Source: Gammaproteobacteria bacterium (GTDB lineage Bacteria; Pseudomonadota; Gammaproteobacteria; Enterobacterales; Alteromonadaceae). Taken from it: 64,000 bases of DNA. Under the pieces are notes generated by a model. The model made no database searches, was not told the DNA's origin, and was given only the letters and a program-made list of their open reading frames with translations. This document shows positions 36,846 through 49,160 of this stretch, piece by piece. The stretch is taken from assembly GCA_018222985.1 (NCBI GenBank), contig JAAEZG010000001.1, positions 62,001 through 126,000 of the forward strand, read 5' to 3'. The translations under genes were made by a program, and so were the position numbers. Numbering within the stretch: position 1 is the stretch's first letter; each line of letters begins with the position of its first letter.

Positions 36846-37544
36846 GTGAGTTTACCCAAGCCGCCAATGAAACAACTGGAAAAAGCCTTTGGTTACACGT
36901 TTAGTAACCGTGACCTGCTACAACAAGCCTTAACCCATCGCAGCGCTGCAGCGCAGCATAACGAGCGCTTAGAGTTTTTAGGTGACTCGGTGCTGGGTAT
37001 TATTGTTAGCGAAGCCCTGTTTGAACGCTTTCCTAATATTGATGAAGGCGACTTAAGCCGCATGCGCGCCACCTTAGTTTGTGGCAAACGCCTGGCGAAA
37101 TTAGCGCAGCAGTTTGAACTTGGTAAATTTTTGGTGTTAGGGCCGGGTGAAATGAAAAGTGGCGGGCATCGCCGAGAGTCCATTCTGGCTGATGCGGTAG
37201 AAGCATTGCTCGGCGCTATGTACTTAGAAAGTGATTTAGTAACCTGTCGCCAGGTGGTTTTAACTTGGTATGCGAAGCAACTGGATAGTATCAAGCCGGG
37301 TGCAAGCCACAAAGACCCTAAAACGCGCCTGCAAGAATATTTACAGGGCCGTCAATGTGCACTTCCAGTGTATGAAGTGGTGGCCACGCAAGGCCAAGCA
37401 CACAATCAACAATTTACGGTAAGTTGCCAAGTAGAAGGTATTGCAGAACCCATTCGCGGTACCGGTACCAGTCGACGCAAAGCCGAACAAAAAGCGGCAA
37501 CCGATGCACTGGCGCAGCTTCTCGAACAGGATAAAACCTCATGA
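36846..37544 (+). CDS. rnc: Ribonuclease III
   Basis: Double-strand RNase that processes rRNA precursors and regulates mRNAs. The 232-aa protein has the signature [20 protein letters not shown] near residues 39-58 (metal-binding E and D), a second acidic site [14 protein letters not shown] near 115-128, and a C-terminal dsRNA-binding domain (about 160-228). The start is GTG at 36846. The stop overlaps era by 4 bases. Confidence 0.97.
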   Translation: MSLPKPPMKQLEKAFGYTFSNRDLLQQALTHRSAAAQHNERLEFLGDSVLGIIVSEALFERFPNIDEGDLSRMRATLVCGKRLAKLAQQFELGKFLVLGPGEMKSGGHRRESILADAVEALLGAMYLESDLVTCRQVVLTWYAKQLDSIKPGASHKDPKTRLQEYLQGRQCALPVYEVVATQGQAHNQQFTVSCQVEGIAEPIRGTGTSRRKAEQKAATDALAQLLEQDKTS

Positions 37545-38461
37545 CCGATTTGAATATCGATGAAAATATAAGTTCAGCGTCAGCCTTTGTAGCGATAGTT
37601 GGGCGACCAAATGTGGGTAAATCAACTTTGTTGAACCGCATTTTGGGGCAAAAAATTAGTATTACGTCAAGTAAACCGCAAACCACCCGACACCGTATTC
37701 TTGGTATTGAAACCGAAGGCGAACGCCAAATCGTCTACGTTGACACGCCGGGCCTACATAAAGACGAAAAGCGGGCCATTAACCGTTTGATGAATAGAGC
37801 GGCGTCGAGCTCACTGAGCGGTGTTGAAGTGATTTTGTTTGTGGTTGAAGCCGGCAAGTGGTCAAGCGATGACGACATGGTATTGACTAAGCTGAAGAAA
37901 ATGAGCAGCCCAGTGATTCTGGTAGTGAACAAAATCGATCAGTTTAAAGATAAAACCGAATTGCTACCGTATTTACAAAAACTATCAGAAAAACACACGT
38001 TTGCTGAGATAATTCCATTGTCTGCAGAAACTGGCGCCCAAGTTGAAGCCTTGCGTACGTTAGTGCATAGCTACGCGAAACCAGGCGTGCACCACTTTCC
38101 GGAAGACTATGTTACGGATCGTTCGCTGCGTTTTATGACCGCAGAAATTATTCGTGAAAAGCTCATGCGTTTTACCGGTGACGAGCTGCCTTACAGCACC
38201 ACGGTGGAAATTGAGCAGTTCAAGACGGCAGAGTCGGGTACAACCCATATTCACGCACTCATTTTGGTTGAGCGAGACGGGCAAAAACGCATGGTTATTG
38301 GCGCTGGTGGCAGCAAGCTAAAAACCATTGGTAGTGAAGCACGACGTGACATTGAACCATTAGTAGGTGGCAAAGTGCATTTGCAACTTTGGGTAAAAGT
38401 GAAGTCGGGCTGGGCTGACGATGAACGCGCACTGCGTAGCTTAGGTTACGGCGAGGACTAA
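37541..38461 (+). CDS. era: GTPase Era
   Basis: Essential GTPase needed for 16S rRNA maturation and 30S assembly. The 306-aa protein has G1 [14 protein letters not shown] near residues 21-34, switch [12 protein letters not shown] near 68-77 and G4 NKIDQF near 130. The C-terminal KH domain contains [17 protein letters not shown] near 254-270. The rnc-era overlap (ATGA) couples RNase III and Era, both acting on 16S rRNA precursors. Confidence 0.97.
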   Translation: MTDLNIDENISSASAFVAIVGRPNVGKSTLLNRILGQKISITSSKPQTTRHRILGIETEGERQIVYVDTPGLHKDEKRAINRLMNRAASSSLSGVEVILFVVEAGKWSSDDDMVLTKLKKMSSPVILVVNKIDQFKDKTELLPYLQKLSEKHTFAEIIPLSAETGAQVEALRTLVHSYAKPGVHHFPEDYVTDRSLRFMTAEIIREKLMRFTGDELPYSTTVEIEQFKTAESGTTHIHALILVERDGQKRMVIGAGGSKLKTIGSEARRDIEPLVGGKVHLQLWVKVKSGWADDERALRSLGYGED

Positions 38462-38464
38462 GCC

Positions 38465-39205
38465 ATGGAACCGGCGTTTGTACTGCATCGCTGGCCCTAC
38501 CAAGATAGCAGCTTGCTGGTGGAATTACTGAGCGCACAGCAAGGGCGATTTCGGGTTATTGCCAAAGGGGCTAAACGCCCGAAAAGTAAGTGGCGTAGTA
38601 TTTTGCAGCCGTTTACGCCGCTCTTTGTACAGGCAAAAGGGCGCGGTGAGTTGCTCACGTTGAGCGCCGCTGAAGCTAGCGATCAAGCCATGAACCTACA
38701 GGGTCACGCGTTATATAGTGGTTTTTACGTGAATGAGCTGGTACAACGCCTTACCACCCCCCATCAAGCCATAGACGAGCTGTTTCATGACTACCATGAA
38801 ACGCTAAGCATGTTGGCGCAAGCCAGCCACGTTGAGCCGGTGCTTCGGCGTTTTGAGTGGCAACTGCTGTGTCATTTAGGGCATGGTTTTGATTGGCATG
38901 CAGATGACCAGCAACAACCTTTTTTAGCGGAACAGACGTATCAGTTTAGGCCCGAAAGGGGGTTCTTTATCGCAGCCCCTAACGCGTTAGAAAATAGCGC
39001 GGCTGAAACACCCTTAAACCCGTATTCGGCTACTGAGTTTTTAATGTCAGGCGCTGACATTACGCGCATTGCAGCGTTTGAGCAGCTTGATCAGCGCCTG
39101 CTAAACTTACTTAAACGTATTATGCGATCTGCACTGCAGCCTTATTTAGGTGATAAACCGCTGCGTAGTCGCCAACTCTTTACCCAATTTAAGGACAAAT
39201 CATGA
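38465..39205 (+). CDS. recO: DNA repair protein RecO
   Basis: Loads RecA on SSB-coated single strands in the RecFOR pathway. The 246-aa protein has an N-terminal OB fold ([22 protein letters not shown], start at residue 2) and a helical C-terminal region with [21 protein letters not shown] near 123-143. It lacks the zinc-binding cysteines found in some RecO proteins, as in E. coli. It begins 3 bases after era and overlaps pdxJ by 4 bases. RecA and RecJ are encoded in the same window. Confidence 0.94.
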   Translation: MEPAFVLHRWPYQDSSLLVELLSAQQGRFRVIAKGAKRPKSKWRSILQPFTPLFVQAKGRGELLTLSAAEASDQAMNLQGHALYSGFYVNELVQRLTTPHQAIDELFHDYHETLSMLAQASHVEPVLRRFEWQLLCHLGHGFDWHADDQQQPFLAEQTYQFRPERGFFIAAPNALENSAAETPLNPYSATEFLMSGADITRIAAFEQLDQRLLNLLKRIMRSALQPYLGDKPLRSRQLFTQFKDKS

Positions 39206-39972
39206 CGCATTCTGCAGATATTGGCCCCATTTTATTAGGTGTAAACATTGATCATGTGGCAACCGTGCGTAATGCCCGTGGGGTGAGCTATCCAGACCCA
39301 GTGACAGCGGCAGCGATCGCTGAACAAGCTGGTGCCGACGGCATTACTGTGCATTTGCGTGAAGATCGTCGCCACATTGTTGACCGCGACGTTGAAATTT
39401 TGGCGCAAACACTGCAAACACGAATGAATTTAGAAATGGCGGTTACCGACGAGATGCTGGCCATTGCTAGCCGTATTAAACCAGCCTACTGCTGTTTGGT
39501 ACCGGAAAAGCGCGAAGAGTTAACCACTGAAGGTGGCCTTGATGTTGCTGGGCAGCAAGACAAAATTAAAGCAGCGGTAAGCCAGTTAGCCGAACATGAT
39601 ATTGCGACCAGTTTGTTTATTGATGCCGATAAGCGCCAAATTGACGCGGCGGTTGCCTGTGGCGCACCAATTATTGAGCTGCACACCGGGCATTACGCTG
39701 AACAAACCAATGAACAACAACAGCAGCTTGCCTTGGCACAGATACGAGATGCGGCTGAATATGCCCAAGCTGCCGGCTTACAAGTTAACGCCGGGCATGG
39801 TTTGCATTACTTTAATACCGCCGCTATTGCTGCCATTCCACAGTTGGTTGAATTGAATATTGGTCATGCGATTATTGCCCGTGCGGTATTAGTCGGCCTT
39901 GAGCAAGCCGTTCGCGACATGAAAGCCATTATGCAGCAAGCGCGCTTACAAGTGCAGCAGCAAGGTCGCTAA
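39202..39972 (+). CDS. pdxJ: Pyridoxine 5'-phosphate synthase
   Basis: Condenses 1-deoxyxylulose 5-phosphate with 3-amino-2-oxopropyl phosphate to form pyridoxine phosphate. The 256-aa TIM barrel has [16 protein letters not shown] near residues 12-27, [12 protein letters not shown] near 48-59, and the C-terminal [11 protein letters not shown] near 196-206. It overlaps recO. In many relatives acpS comes next; here rlmD starts after only 3 bases. Confidence 0.97.
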   Translation: MTHSADIGPILLGVNIDHVATVRNARGVSYPDPVTAAAIAEQAGADGITVHLREDRRHIVDRDVEILAQTLQTRMNLEMAVTDEMLAIASRIKPAYCCLVPEKREELTTEGGLDVAGQQDKIKAAVSQLAEHDIATSLFIDADKRQIDAAVACGAPIIELHTGHYAEQTNEQQQQLALAQIRDAAEYAQAAGLQVNAGHGLHYFNTAAIAAIPQLVELNIGHAIIARAVLVGLEQAVRDMKAIMQQARLQVQQQGR

Positions 39973-39975
39973 GCC

Positions 39976-41286
39976 ATGGCGCAAATTTACAAACCACAGT
40001 CGCGCCAGGCTAAAAATAAGCCTTTGTTAGCGCAAACTGTGGTTGGGCTTGATCATCAAGGGCGCGGCATTATTCGTACTCCGCAAGGGGTGCGTTTCGT
40101 GGCCAATGCGTTACCCGGTGAAACCGTTGACGTAATTGTTGATGGCAAGTACACAGCGACGCTACTCAAAGTTACAAAACCAAGTGCCCAACGCCTAAAA
40201 CCCCCGTGTGACTACTATGACCGCTGTGGTGGTTGTGACTTTCAACATGTTGACCTCGCCGCACAGGTGGCTCACAAACAGCAAACTGTGCAAGAAATGC
40301 TGAGCAAGTTTGCGGGTATGGAAGCGCAGGTTTGGTTGACGCCGTTACAAGCGGATGCCTGGCATTATCGCCGCCGCGCCCGTTTAGCGGTGCATTATGA
40401 TAGGAAGCGTCAGCAGCTTACCCTTGGTTTTCGGGCGGCGCAAAGTAAACGCATTGTAGCTATCGATAGCTGTTTAACGCTTGCGCAGCCGTTGAATAAA
40501 CTTTTAAAACCACTGCGAGATGTCCTCGCTAAATTGGCATTGGCCAAGCATTTAGGCCATGTTGAACTGATTGAGTTTGCCCAACAGCCGGCAGTATTAC
40601 TGCGTGTAGCAACCCGCTTAGAAGATACAGATAAAAGCCAGTTAGAGGCTTTTGCACAGGCGCATAATGTCGCCGTATGGCTGGCTTATGAGCATACTGT
40701 AGAGCCATTGGTGGCAACCCAGGCGTTACCGCAATATGGCACTGTTGGAGCCATGCTAAGCTGCCAACCGACGGACTTTATTCAAAGCCATCGGCAACTT
40801 AGTCAAACCATGGTAGCCCAAGCACTAGCGTGGCTAGACATTCAAGCCGACGAAGCCGTGCTTGAGTTATTTGCTGGCAGCGGTCATTTCACTATTCCAC
40901 TGGCCCAGGCCGGTGCCAAAGTCACAGCCATTGAGGGGGTTAACTCTATGGTTGAGCAGTTGCAGCAAAATGCAAAGGCAAATTGCGTTGAGGTTGACGC
41001 GTTTGGTGCCAATTTAGAGCAGCCATGGCCGCAACAAAGCTGGGGCGCTAAGGTTTACAGCAAAGCCTTGTTAGACCCTGCACGCGCGGGCGCTGCTGCG
41101 GCGGTTCAAGAAATAGCTAAGCGCAATATTGCCCGTGTTGTGTATGTTTCGTGTGCGCCCGATACCCTTGCTCGTGACGCAGCAACCCTTAAAGCACATG
41201 GATATGTATTAAAACAGGCTCAAGTTATTGACATGTTTCCGCAGACCCATCACATTGAGGTAATCACACTTTTCGAACGGGAGTAA
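39976..41286 (+). CDS. rlmD: 23S rRNA (uracil-1939-C5)-methyltransferase RlmD
   Basis: Methylates U1939 of 23S rRNA with SAM. The 436-aa protein has an N-terminal TRAM domain (about 15-70) and Fe-S ligands C78, C84 and C87 (CDYYDRCGGC). The SAM motif is VLELFAGSGHFTIPLA near 295, and the catalytic Cys sits in VYVSCAPDTLARD near 392-404. Also called RumA. It precedes relA by 4 bases, as in many gammaproteobacteria. Confidence 0.95.
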   Translation: MAQIYKPQSRQAKNKPLLAQTVVGLDHQGRGIIRTPQGVRFVANALPGETVDVIVDGKYTATLLKVTKPSAQRLKPPCDYYDRCGGCDFQHVDLAAQVAHKQQTVQEMLSKFAGMEAQVWLTPLQADAWHYRRRARLAVHYDRKRQQLTLGFRAAQSKRIVAIDSCLTLAQPLNKLLKPLRDVLAKLALAKHLGHVELIEFAQQPAVLLRVATRLEDTDKSQLEAFAQAHNVAVWLAYEHTVEPLVATQALPQYGTVGAMLSCQPTDFIQSHRQLSQTMVAQALAWLDIQADEAVLELFAGSGHFTIPLAQAGAKVTAIEGVNSMVEQLQQNAKANCVEVDAFGANLEQPWPQQSWGAKVYSKALLDPARAGAAAAVQEIAKRNIARVVYVSCAPDTLARDAATLKAHGYVLKQAQVIDMFPQTHHIEVITLFERE

Positions 41287-41290
41287 CACA

Positions 41291-43486
41291 GTGGTTTGGG
41301 TGCGAAGTACGCATGTTGATAAACCGCATCAACAAGGCGATTGGCTAGCGGAATTAAGCTCAGAAACGCGACGCGAGGAATTGCGAGCGCATGCCGAACG
41401 CCTAAAAGCGTTATGTGACAATGCCCAAAAACCACAGCTATTGGTTAAAGGCGAAGAAATGGTCGAAATTCTTATCGGCCTGAACCTTGATCAAGAGTCG
41501 TTAGTTGCCGCCTTATATAGCCCTGCCTACGAGGCTGCTCTGCTAGATAGTGAAGAAGCATTATCGTGGGGTGGCAAAAGCCTACCTATTTTATTAGAAG
41601 CTGTGCAAAATATGCAGACCATTAGCGCGCTGCAGCACTTTCAACACGGCAAACCCAGCTTAGTGCAAATTGACAACGTACGGCGTATGTTACTGGCCAT
41701 GGTGACCGATGTGCGTGCGGTGCTGGTGAAACTTGCTGAACGTATTTGTTTTCTGCGTGAGGTGAAAACCCTGGACGAAGAAACACGGGTATTAGCCGCC
41801 AAAGAATGTAACGAAATTTACGCTCCGCTAGCGAACCGTCTTGGTATTGGTCAGCTTAAGTGGGAATTGGAAGATCTTGCCTTTCGCTATTTACACCCAA
41901 CCACCTATAAAGCCATTGCTAGCCAATTGCACGAGCGCCGTATTGACCGCGAAAACTACATTCAAAATTTTGTCGGTGGCCTGCAACAGGCGCTAGATGC
42001 TGAAGGGGTGAAAGCCACCGTTTATGGGCGCCCCAAGCATATTTATTCTATCTGGCGAAAAATGCAGAAAAAGCATTTAAGTTTTGAGCAATTGTTTGAT
42101 ATTCGCGCAGTGCGCATTATTACTGAATCGCTGAAAGACTGTTACGGCGCTTTAGGCGTGGTACATAGCTTATGGCGCCACATTGCGTCAGAATTTGATG
42201 ACTATATTGCGACGCCCAAAGCCAATGGTTACCAGTCAATACACACGGTTGTATTAGGCCCAGAAGACAAGCACGTTGAAATACAAATTCGTACCCAAGC
42301 CATGCATGACGATGCCGAGCTAGGTGTGGCCGCGCATTGGATGTACAAAGAGGGTAGTGCATCGGGAAAAGGGTCAGGGTTTGAAGAAAAAATCGCATGG
42401 CTGCGTAAACTACTGGCGTGGCACGATGATATGGTCGGCAATGATGGTCTGGTTGAGGAAATTCGCTCGCAGGTATTTGAAGACCGAGTGTATGTGTTTA
42501 CCCCTAAAGGCGAAGTGATTGACCTGCCAAGCGGCGCCACGCCTTTAGATTTTGCGTATTACATTCATTCGCAAGTGGGGCATCGTTGTGTCGGGGCGAA
42601 AGTGGATGGCCACATTGTGCCATTTACCTACACCCTTAAAAACGGCGAACGGGTTGAAATTTTAACTCAGAAAAATGTGCAACCACGCCGCGACTGGTTA
42701 AATCCGGCCAATGGCTATCTGCAAACGCCGCGAGCGCGTAGCAAAGTGGTGGCCTATTTCAAGAAACTTGATCGTGAGAAAAACGCCAAAGCCGGTCGTG
42801 AGTTATTGGAAGCCGAACTCAATAAAATTCATGTGCCATTAAGCCAAGCAGAGTCTGTGCTTGAACGCTTTAATATGGTGCATTTAGATGATTTGCTGGC
42901 GGCAATAGGGGCGGGCGATGTGCGCCTGCATCAGGTTGTTAATCAGCTGAAACCCGCTGACGACAATGCTGCTGAGCGCATTGAACGGTTAACCGCAAAG
43001 GCCCCTAAAACAAGCAAAAGCAGCAGTGGTAAACAAAGCGACGTGACTGTAGAGGGAATTGGTAACTTGCTGGTGCAATTTGCTAAGTGTTGCCAACCGG
43101 TTCCTGGTGATGAAATTCTTGGGTTTGTTACTCAAGGCCGCGGCGTGTCTGTGCACCGGCGCGACTGCGAACAGTTAGTACACTTATTAGAGCAGCACCC
43201 AGAACGCGCTTTGGCGGTGAGTTGGAGCCAACAAAAACGCGGCAATTATCGGGTTAATTTACGTATAGACGCCGATGATCGTCATGGTTTGTTGCATGAC
43301 ATAACCAGTGTGCTGGCGAACGAAAAAGTGAACGTAGCGCAGCTTGACTCACATTCGGATGCGGCCACGCGACAAGCCCGCCTAGCAGTAGGTATTGTGG
43401 TTGCTGACACGGAAAATTTACAACGTTTGGTGAATCGCCTTGGACAAGTGAAAGGCGTACATAAAGTCGAGAGAATAACGCAATGA
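41291..43486 (+). CDS. relA: GTP pyrophosphokinase RelA
   Basis: Ribosome-bound (p)ppGpp synthetase of the stringent response. The 731-aa protein has a pseudo-hydrolase N-terminal region in which the HDxxED motif is absent, as in RelA but not SpoT. The synthetase domain includes YGRPKHIYSIWRKMQKK near 246-262 and ANGYQSIHTVV near 309. A TGS domain (VYVFTPKGEVIDLPSGATPLDFAY, start near 403) and a C-terminal ACT domain follow. The start is GTG at 41291. Stop overlaps mazG by 4 bases. Confidence 0.97.
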   Translation: MVWVRSTHVDKPHQQGDWLAELSSETRREELRAHAERLKALCDNAQKPQLLVKGEEMVEILIGLNLDQESLVAALYSPAYEAALLDSEEALSWGGKSLPILLEAVQNMQTISALQHFQHGKPSLVQIDNVRRMLLAMVTDVRAVLVKLAERICFLREVKTLDEETRVLAAKECNEIYAPLANRLGIGQLKWELEDLAFRYLHPTTYKAIASQLHERRIDRENYIQNFVGGLQQALDAEGVKATVYGRPKHIYSIWRKMQKKHLSFEQLFDIRAVRIITESLKDCYGALGVVHSLWRHIASEFDDYIATPKANGYQSIHTVVLGPEDKHVEIQIRTQAMHDDAELGVAAHWMYKEGSASGKGSGFEEKIAWLRKLLAWHDDMVGNDGLVEEIRSQVFEDRVYVFTPKGEVIDLPSGATPLDFAYYIHSQVGHRCVGAKVDGHIVPFTYTLKNGERVEILTQKNVQPRRDWLNPANGYLQTPRARSKVVAYFKKLDREKNAKAGRELLEAELNKIHVPLSQAESVLERFNMVHLDDLLAAIGAGDVRLHQVVNQLKPADDNAAERIERLTAKAPKTSKSSSGKQSDVTVEGIGNLLVQFAKCCQPVPGDEILGFVTQGRGVSVHRRDCEQLVHLLEQHPERALAVSWSQQKRGNYRVNLRIDADDRHGLLHDITSVLANEKVNVAQLDSHSDAATRQARLAVGIVVADTENLQRLVNRLGQVKGVHKVERITQ

Positions 43487-44283
43487 GCAATAGCAACTTC
43501 AGTGGAACTCAAGCCTTACTTAAGGTGATGCAGCGTTTGCGTGACCCCAACGGCGGTTGCCCGTGGGACCTGAAGCAAAGCATGACCAGCTTAATTCCAT
43601 ATACCATTGAAGAAGCATATGAAGTAGCGGCGGCGATTACCGAAGGCAACCCCGATGAAATCAAAGATGAATTAGGCGATTTGCTCTTTCAAGTGGTGTT
43701 TTACGGGCAACTGGCGGCTGAACAGCAACAGTTTACCTTTGACCAGATTGCGCAGCATACAGCCGATAAGCTTATTCGGCGCCACCCGCATGTGTTTGGT
43801 AGCAGTACGACCCAAACCGATGAAGAGATAAAAGCCCAGTGGGAGCAAATAAAAGCTGAGGAAAGAGCGGAGAAAGAGGGTTCTGATAGTGTTTTTCACG
43901 GTATTCCGGATAACCTGCCGAGTATTTTAATGGCGCAAAAGTTACAAAAACGTGCCGCCAACGTTGGCTTTGATTGGCCAACTATAGCCCCTGTAATTGC
44001 AAAGATTCATGAGGAAATCGCAGAAGTTGAAGAAGAGCTGGCGAAATCAGAACGTGACCAACAAGCCTTAGAAGCCGAAATTGGCGATGTGTTATTTGCG
44101 GTAGTGAACCTAGCGCGCCATGCGCAGGTAAACCCTGAACATGCATTGCGCCGCACTAATGTGAAGTTTAAACAACGTTTTCAGGCCATTGAAAAACGCC
44201 TTGCAGAAAACGACCAGCAACCGGCGCAATTATCACTAGATGAGTTAGAGGCCCATTGGCAAGCCGTAAAAGTTGAGGATTAA
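43483..44283 (+). CDS. mazG: Nucleoside triphosphate pyrophosphohydrolase MazG
   Basis: Hydrolyses NTPs and dNTPs to monophosphates; in E. coli it can lower (p)ppGpp. The 266-aa protein has two MazG repeats. The first has EEAYEVAAAI near residues 39-48 and KDELGDLLFQVVFYGQL near 61-77 (Glu/Asp metal ligands). The second has EEIAEVEEELAKS near 173 and EAEIGDVLFAVVNLARHA near 193. The relA-mazG overlap is notable because both act on the same nucleotide pool. No mazEF genes lie between them. Confidence 0.95.
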   Translation: MSNSNFSGTQALLKVMQRLRDPNGGCPWDLKQSMTSLIPYTIEEAYEVAAAITEGNPDEIKDELGDLLFQVVFYGQLAAEQQQFTFDQIAQHTADKLIRRHPHVFGSSTTQTDEEIKAQWEQIKAEERAEKEGSDSVFHGIPDNLPSILMAQKLQKRAANVGFDWPTIAPVIAKIHEEIAEVEEELAKSERDQQALEAEIGDVLFAVVNLARHAQVNPEHALRRTNVKFKQRFQAIEKRLAENDQQPAQLSLDELEAHWQAVKVED

Positions 44284-44285
44284 CG

Positions 44286-44311
44286 AAAATCACACGGCTT
44301 TATGTGATTTT
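44286..44311 (+). terminator. Hairpin after mazG, weak terminator
   Basis: AAAATCACA (44286-44294) and TGTGATTTT (44303-44311) are perfect inverted copies with an 8-base loop, 2 bases after the mazG stop. The stem is A/T-rich and the T-run is part of the stem, so termination is possible but not certain. The order TCACA then TGTGA is the reverse of a CRP site. Confidence 0.5.
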
Positions 44312-44314
44312 AAA

Positions 44315-44343
44315 TTGTCGGATTGCAGTGCTTCGGGTATACT
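44315..44343 (+). promoter_or_regulatory. Candidate pyrG-eno promoter
   Basis: TTGTCG (44315-44320) and TATACT (44338-44343) have 17-base spacing, with the start near 44350 and a 45-base leader. The leader shows no initial C-run like the one used for pyrG attenuation in Gram-positive bacteria. Confidence 0.6.
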
Positions 44344-44379
44344 GTTTTCCCGTCTTGAAGCAAATCCCTTTTAACCTGA

Positions 44380-46032
<1,653 letters not shown>

Positions 46033-46048
46033 GCGCCGCGTGTATTAA

Positions 46049-47359
<1,311 letters not shown>

Positions 47360-47384
47360 GCACCGCGCGAACTAGGTCGCCACC

Positions 47385-48026
47385 ATGACACAGCAAGGCG
47401 ATATTTTTCAGCAGCTCACGTCTACCACTCGTGTAGGCGTGAGCTCTGCTGCATTTGCAGAGCTGTGTACCGCGCTTTATGAGCGCGAGTTAAATTTGCT
47501 GGCACACCAACCCCAAGTGTCGACAGGCCTTTTGCAGCGCCGGTTACAAAGTTTGCCTTACCATGTCAAAAATGCCGCACGCGGTATGCTTGAAAGCGAT
47601 GCGCCATATTCTCTAGATATTCAAAATGCCAGTTGGCAGGCGCCGCAAAAACGTCAATTAACGGTGAGTGCAACACAAGGCGCAAAACTACAGAAATGGT
47701 TGTTACGCCAAGCTCGGCTGGGCGACACTGTCGCGATTTTTGATTGCCGAGGGCCTATTCAGTTAGCGCGATTAGACTCGATTGATCGTATCGACACTGC
47801 GCAGCAACGCGTGCATTGCAACATGCACGGTTGGTTCGACTTTACCGGCCGCTGCCAAGACACCGGTATTGATTCATCGCAACAAGCGCAACTTTCGCTA
47901 CTTAAACCCGATGCGAGCAATTTAGCCCCCGCGTTTTGTGGTCATCAGTGGAGCCATAAGGGCAAGGTTGATCCGCGAACGTTAACATTGCGCGAAGTAT
48001 TGTTGGCGACAACGGTCGACTTTTAA
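47385..48026 (+). CDS. Hypothetical protein downstream of eno
   Basis: I do not recognise this 213-aa protein. It has no signal peptide or membrane segment. The N-terminal half looks helical (AAFAELCTALYERELNLLAH, LLQRRLQSLPYHV) and the centre (about 85-150) is beta-rich with GDTVAIFDCRGPIQLARLD. Three cysteines lie after residue 100 (about C122, C145, C157 region) with scattered histidines (CNMHGWF, CGHQWSHKG). That suggests possible metal or redox chemistry but forms no known motif. Codon use is like its neighbours. It lies 25 bases after eno, so it is probably co-transcribed, and ends 2 bases from the convergent permease gene. Confidence 0.75.
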   Translation: MTQQGDIFQQLTSTTRVGVSSAAFAELCTALYERELNLLAHQPQVSTGLLQRRLQSLPYHVKNAARGMLESDAPYSLDIQNASWQAPQKRQLTVSATQGAKLQKWLLRQARLGDTVAIFDCRGPIQLARLDSIDRIDTAQQRVHCNMHGWFDFTGRCQDTGIDSSQQAQLSLLKPDASNLAPAFCGHQWSHKGKVDPRTLTLREVLLATTVDF

Positions 48027-48028
48027 GG

Positions 48029-48748
48029 TTATAACGCCCCCCAAAAGGCAATAACACTAGCCGCCATAACCAATAACAGACTGATTTTTCGAAACAAACG
48101 CTCAGACAGATAGCTACTGACATTGTGTCCTACCCATGCACCAGCAATAGCTCCAACCAACAAGCAAATCATGGTTGCAATAAAGTCAGTGTGATAAAGC
48201 CCTTGCGCGCTAAATGACACAATATTGGTTAGTGCTAATACCCAAAAGAATACCGTTAATGTGGCACGAAAGGCCAAGCGGTCAAGGTTATTACCGGTAA
48301 GAAATAACACCACTGGGGGGCCGCCTAAAGTCAGTGCACCGTTGCTAAATCCGGCCAGTAGTCCAGTGAGGAATTGCAGGCGTTGACCACTTTGGTGGCG
48401 CCATTGCAGCCCAAACCAAAACAGTATGGCCACCATAAAAATCATCACGGCCATGGCCATTTGCAACCAGTCTAGGCGCATGTAGGCCAGCAAATAATTG
48501 CCGAGCAGGGTGCCGATAATGCCGCTCAGCAATAGCGCTCGCCATTGTTTCAGCCGAACATGATGACGCAAGGCCCAAGCTAGGTAGGTTGCCATGACAA
48601 AATTAACCACCGATAAGGTTGGCGTAATGACGGTTAGCGGCAATAACAGGGTTAACAAAGGCACCGCAATAAGGCCCGAACCAAAACCGGTAATGCCTTG
48701 CAAACAGGCACCGAGAAACATAATGGCAATAATTATTAGGTATTCCAT
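48029..48748 (-). CDS. TauE/SafE family permease
   Basis: Members of this family are inner-membrane exporters or transporters of sulfite, sulfoacetate and related anions. The 239-aa protein has seven or eight hydrophobic segments. The N-terminal half carries GACLQGITGFGSGLIAVPLL near residues 13-32, and the internal repeat has LLAGFSNGALTLGGPPVVLFL near 130-150, both typical of the family. The substrate cannot be assigned. It is a lone gene on the minus strand, convergent with the eno-linked hypothetical gene at a 2-base gap and divergent from ftsB. Confidence 0.85.
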   Translation of the reverse strand: MEYLIIIAIMFLGACLQGITGFGSGLIAVPLLTLLLPLTVITPTLSVVNFVMATYLAWALRHHVRLKQWRALLLSGIIGTLLGNYLLAYMRLDWLQMAMAVMIFMVAILFWFGLQWRHQSGQRLQFLTGLLAGFSNGALTLGGPPVVLFLTGNNLDRLAFRATLTVFFWVLALTNIVSFSAQGLYHTDFIATMICLLVGAIAGAWVGHNVSSYLSERLFRKISLLLVMAASVIAFWGAL

Positions 48749-48769
48749 AACCGCTCGTGTTATTTGTCG

Positions 48770-48798
48770 TTGGGCTTTGTGGCAAAGGTCGATATACT
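48770..48798 (+). promoter_or_regulatory. Candidate ftsB operon promoter
   Basis: TTGGGC (48770-48775) and TATACT (48793-48798) have 17-base spacing. The transcript would start near 48805, about 60 bases before the ftsB start, and would serve ftsB-ispD-ispF-truD and probably the genes beyond. Confidence 0.55.
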
Positions 48799-48864
48799 AG
48801 CAGAATCGTCGCGCCAATTTATAATAATCAACGACGGTCTCTGAGAAAAGCTACGGGAATGCCT

Positions 48865-49155
48865 ATGCGACTTCTAAAAGTACTGTTTATTGTTGCTTTA
48901 GTTGCACTGCAGTATCGGCTTTGGTTTGGTAAAAATAGTTTACCGGACTATTGGGCACTGCAGTCCGATGTGCAACGTCAGGCCGAAACAAATCAGCGTC
49001 TTGAGCAACGAAACCAAGTTTTAAAAGCAGATATTACCGATTTGCGCGACGGCCAAGTTGCCCTCGAAGAGCGGGCGCGTAATGAGCTTGGGCTGATAAA
49101 AGAACACGAAACGTTTTTTCGGCTGGTTCCCATTAAACAATCAACAAATGAATAA
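48865..49155 (+). CDS. ftsB: Cell division protein FtsB
   Basis: Bitopic inner-membrane protein that links FtsL and FtsQ in the divisome. From the ATG at 48865 the product is 96 aa. It has one membrane helix (about 3-20), the conserved LQYRLWFGKNSLPDYW near 15-30, a coiled coil (about 35-70), and ERARNELGLIKEHETFFRLV at the C-terminus. GGGA lies 6 bases before this ATG but abuts the alternative ATG at 48859, so 48865 is preferred. A frame opening at 48757 would overlap the promoter. ispD follows after 5 bases, the conserved ftsB-ispD pair. Confidence 0.95.
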   Translation: MRLLKVLFIVALVALQYRLWFGKNSLPDYWALQSDVQRQAETNQRLEQRNQVLKADITDLRDGQVALEERARNELGLIKEHETFFRLVPIKQSTNE

Positions 49156-49160
49156 ACTCC

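Noticed and set aside
41291-42300. RelA N-terminal HD domain lacking HDxxED as a mutation
   Set aside because: Loss of the hydrolase motif is normal for RelA as opposed to SpoT.
43483-44283. mazG as part of a toxin-antitoxin locus
   Set aside because: No mazE or mazF is present between relA and mazG; this is the stand-alone pyrophosphohydrolase.
44286-44311. Possible CRP site before pyrG
   Set aside because: The half-sites are in the reverse order (TCACA then TGTGA) for CRP; the sequence is better read as a hairpin.
48757-48864. Longer ftsB frame from 48757
   Set aside because: It would include the predicted promoter and the added residues do not fit FtsB, whose membrane helix lies at the extreme N-terminus.
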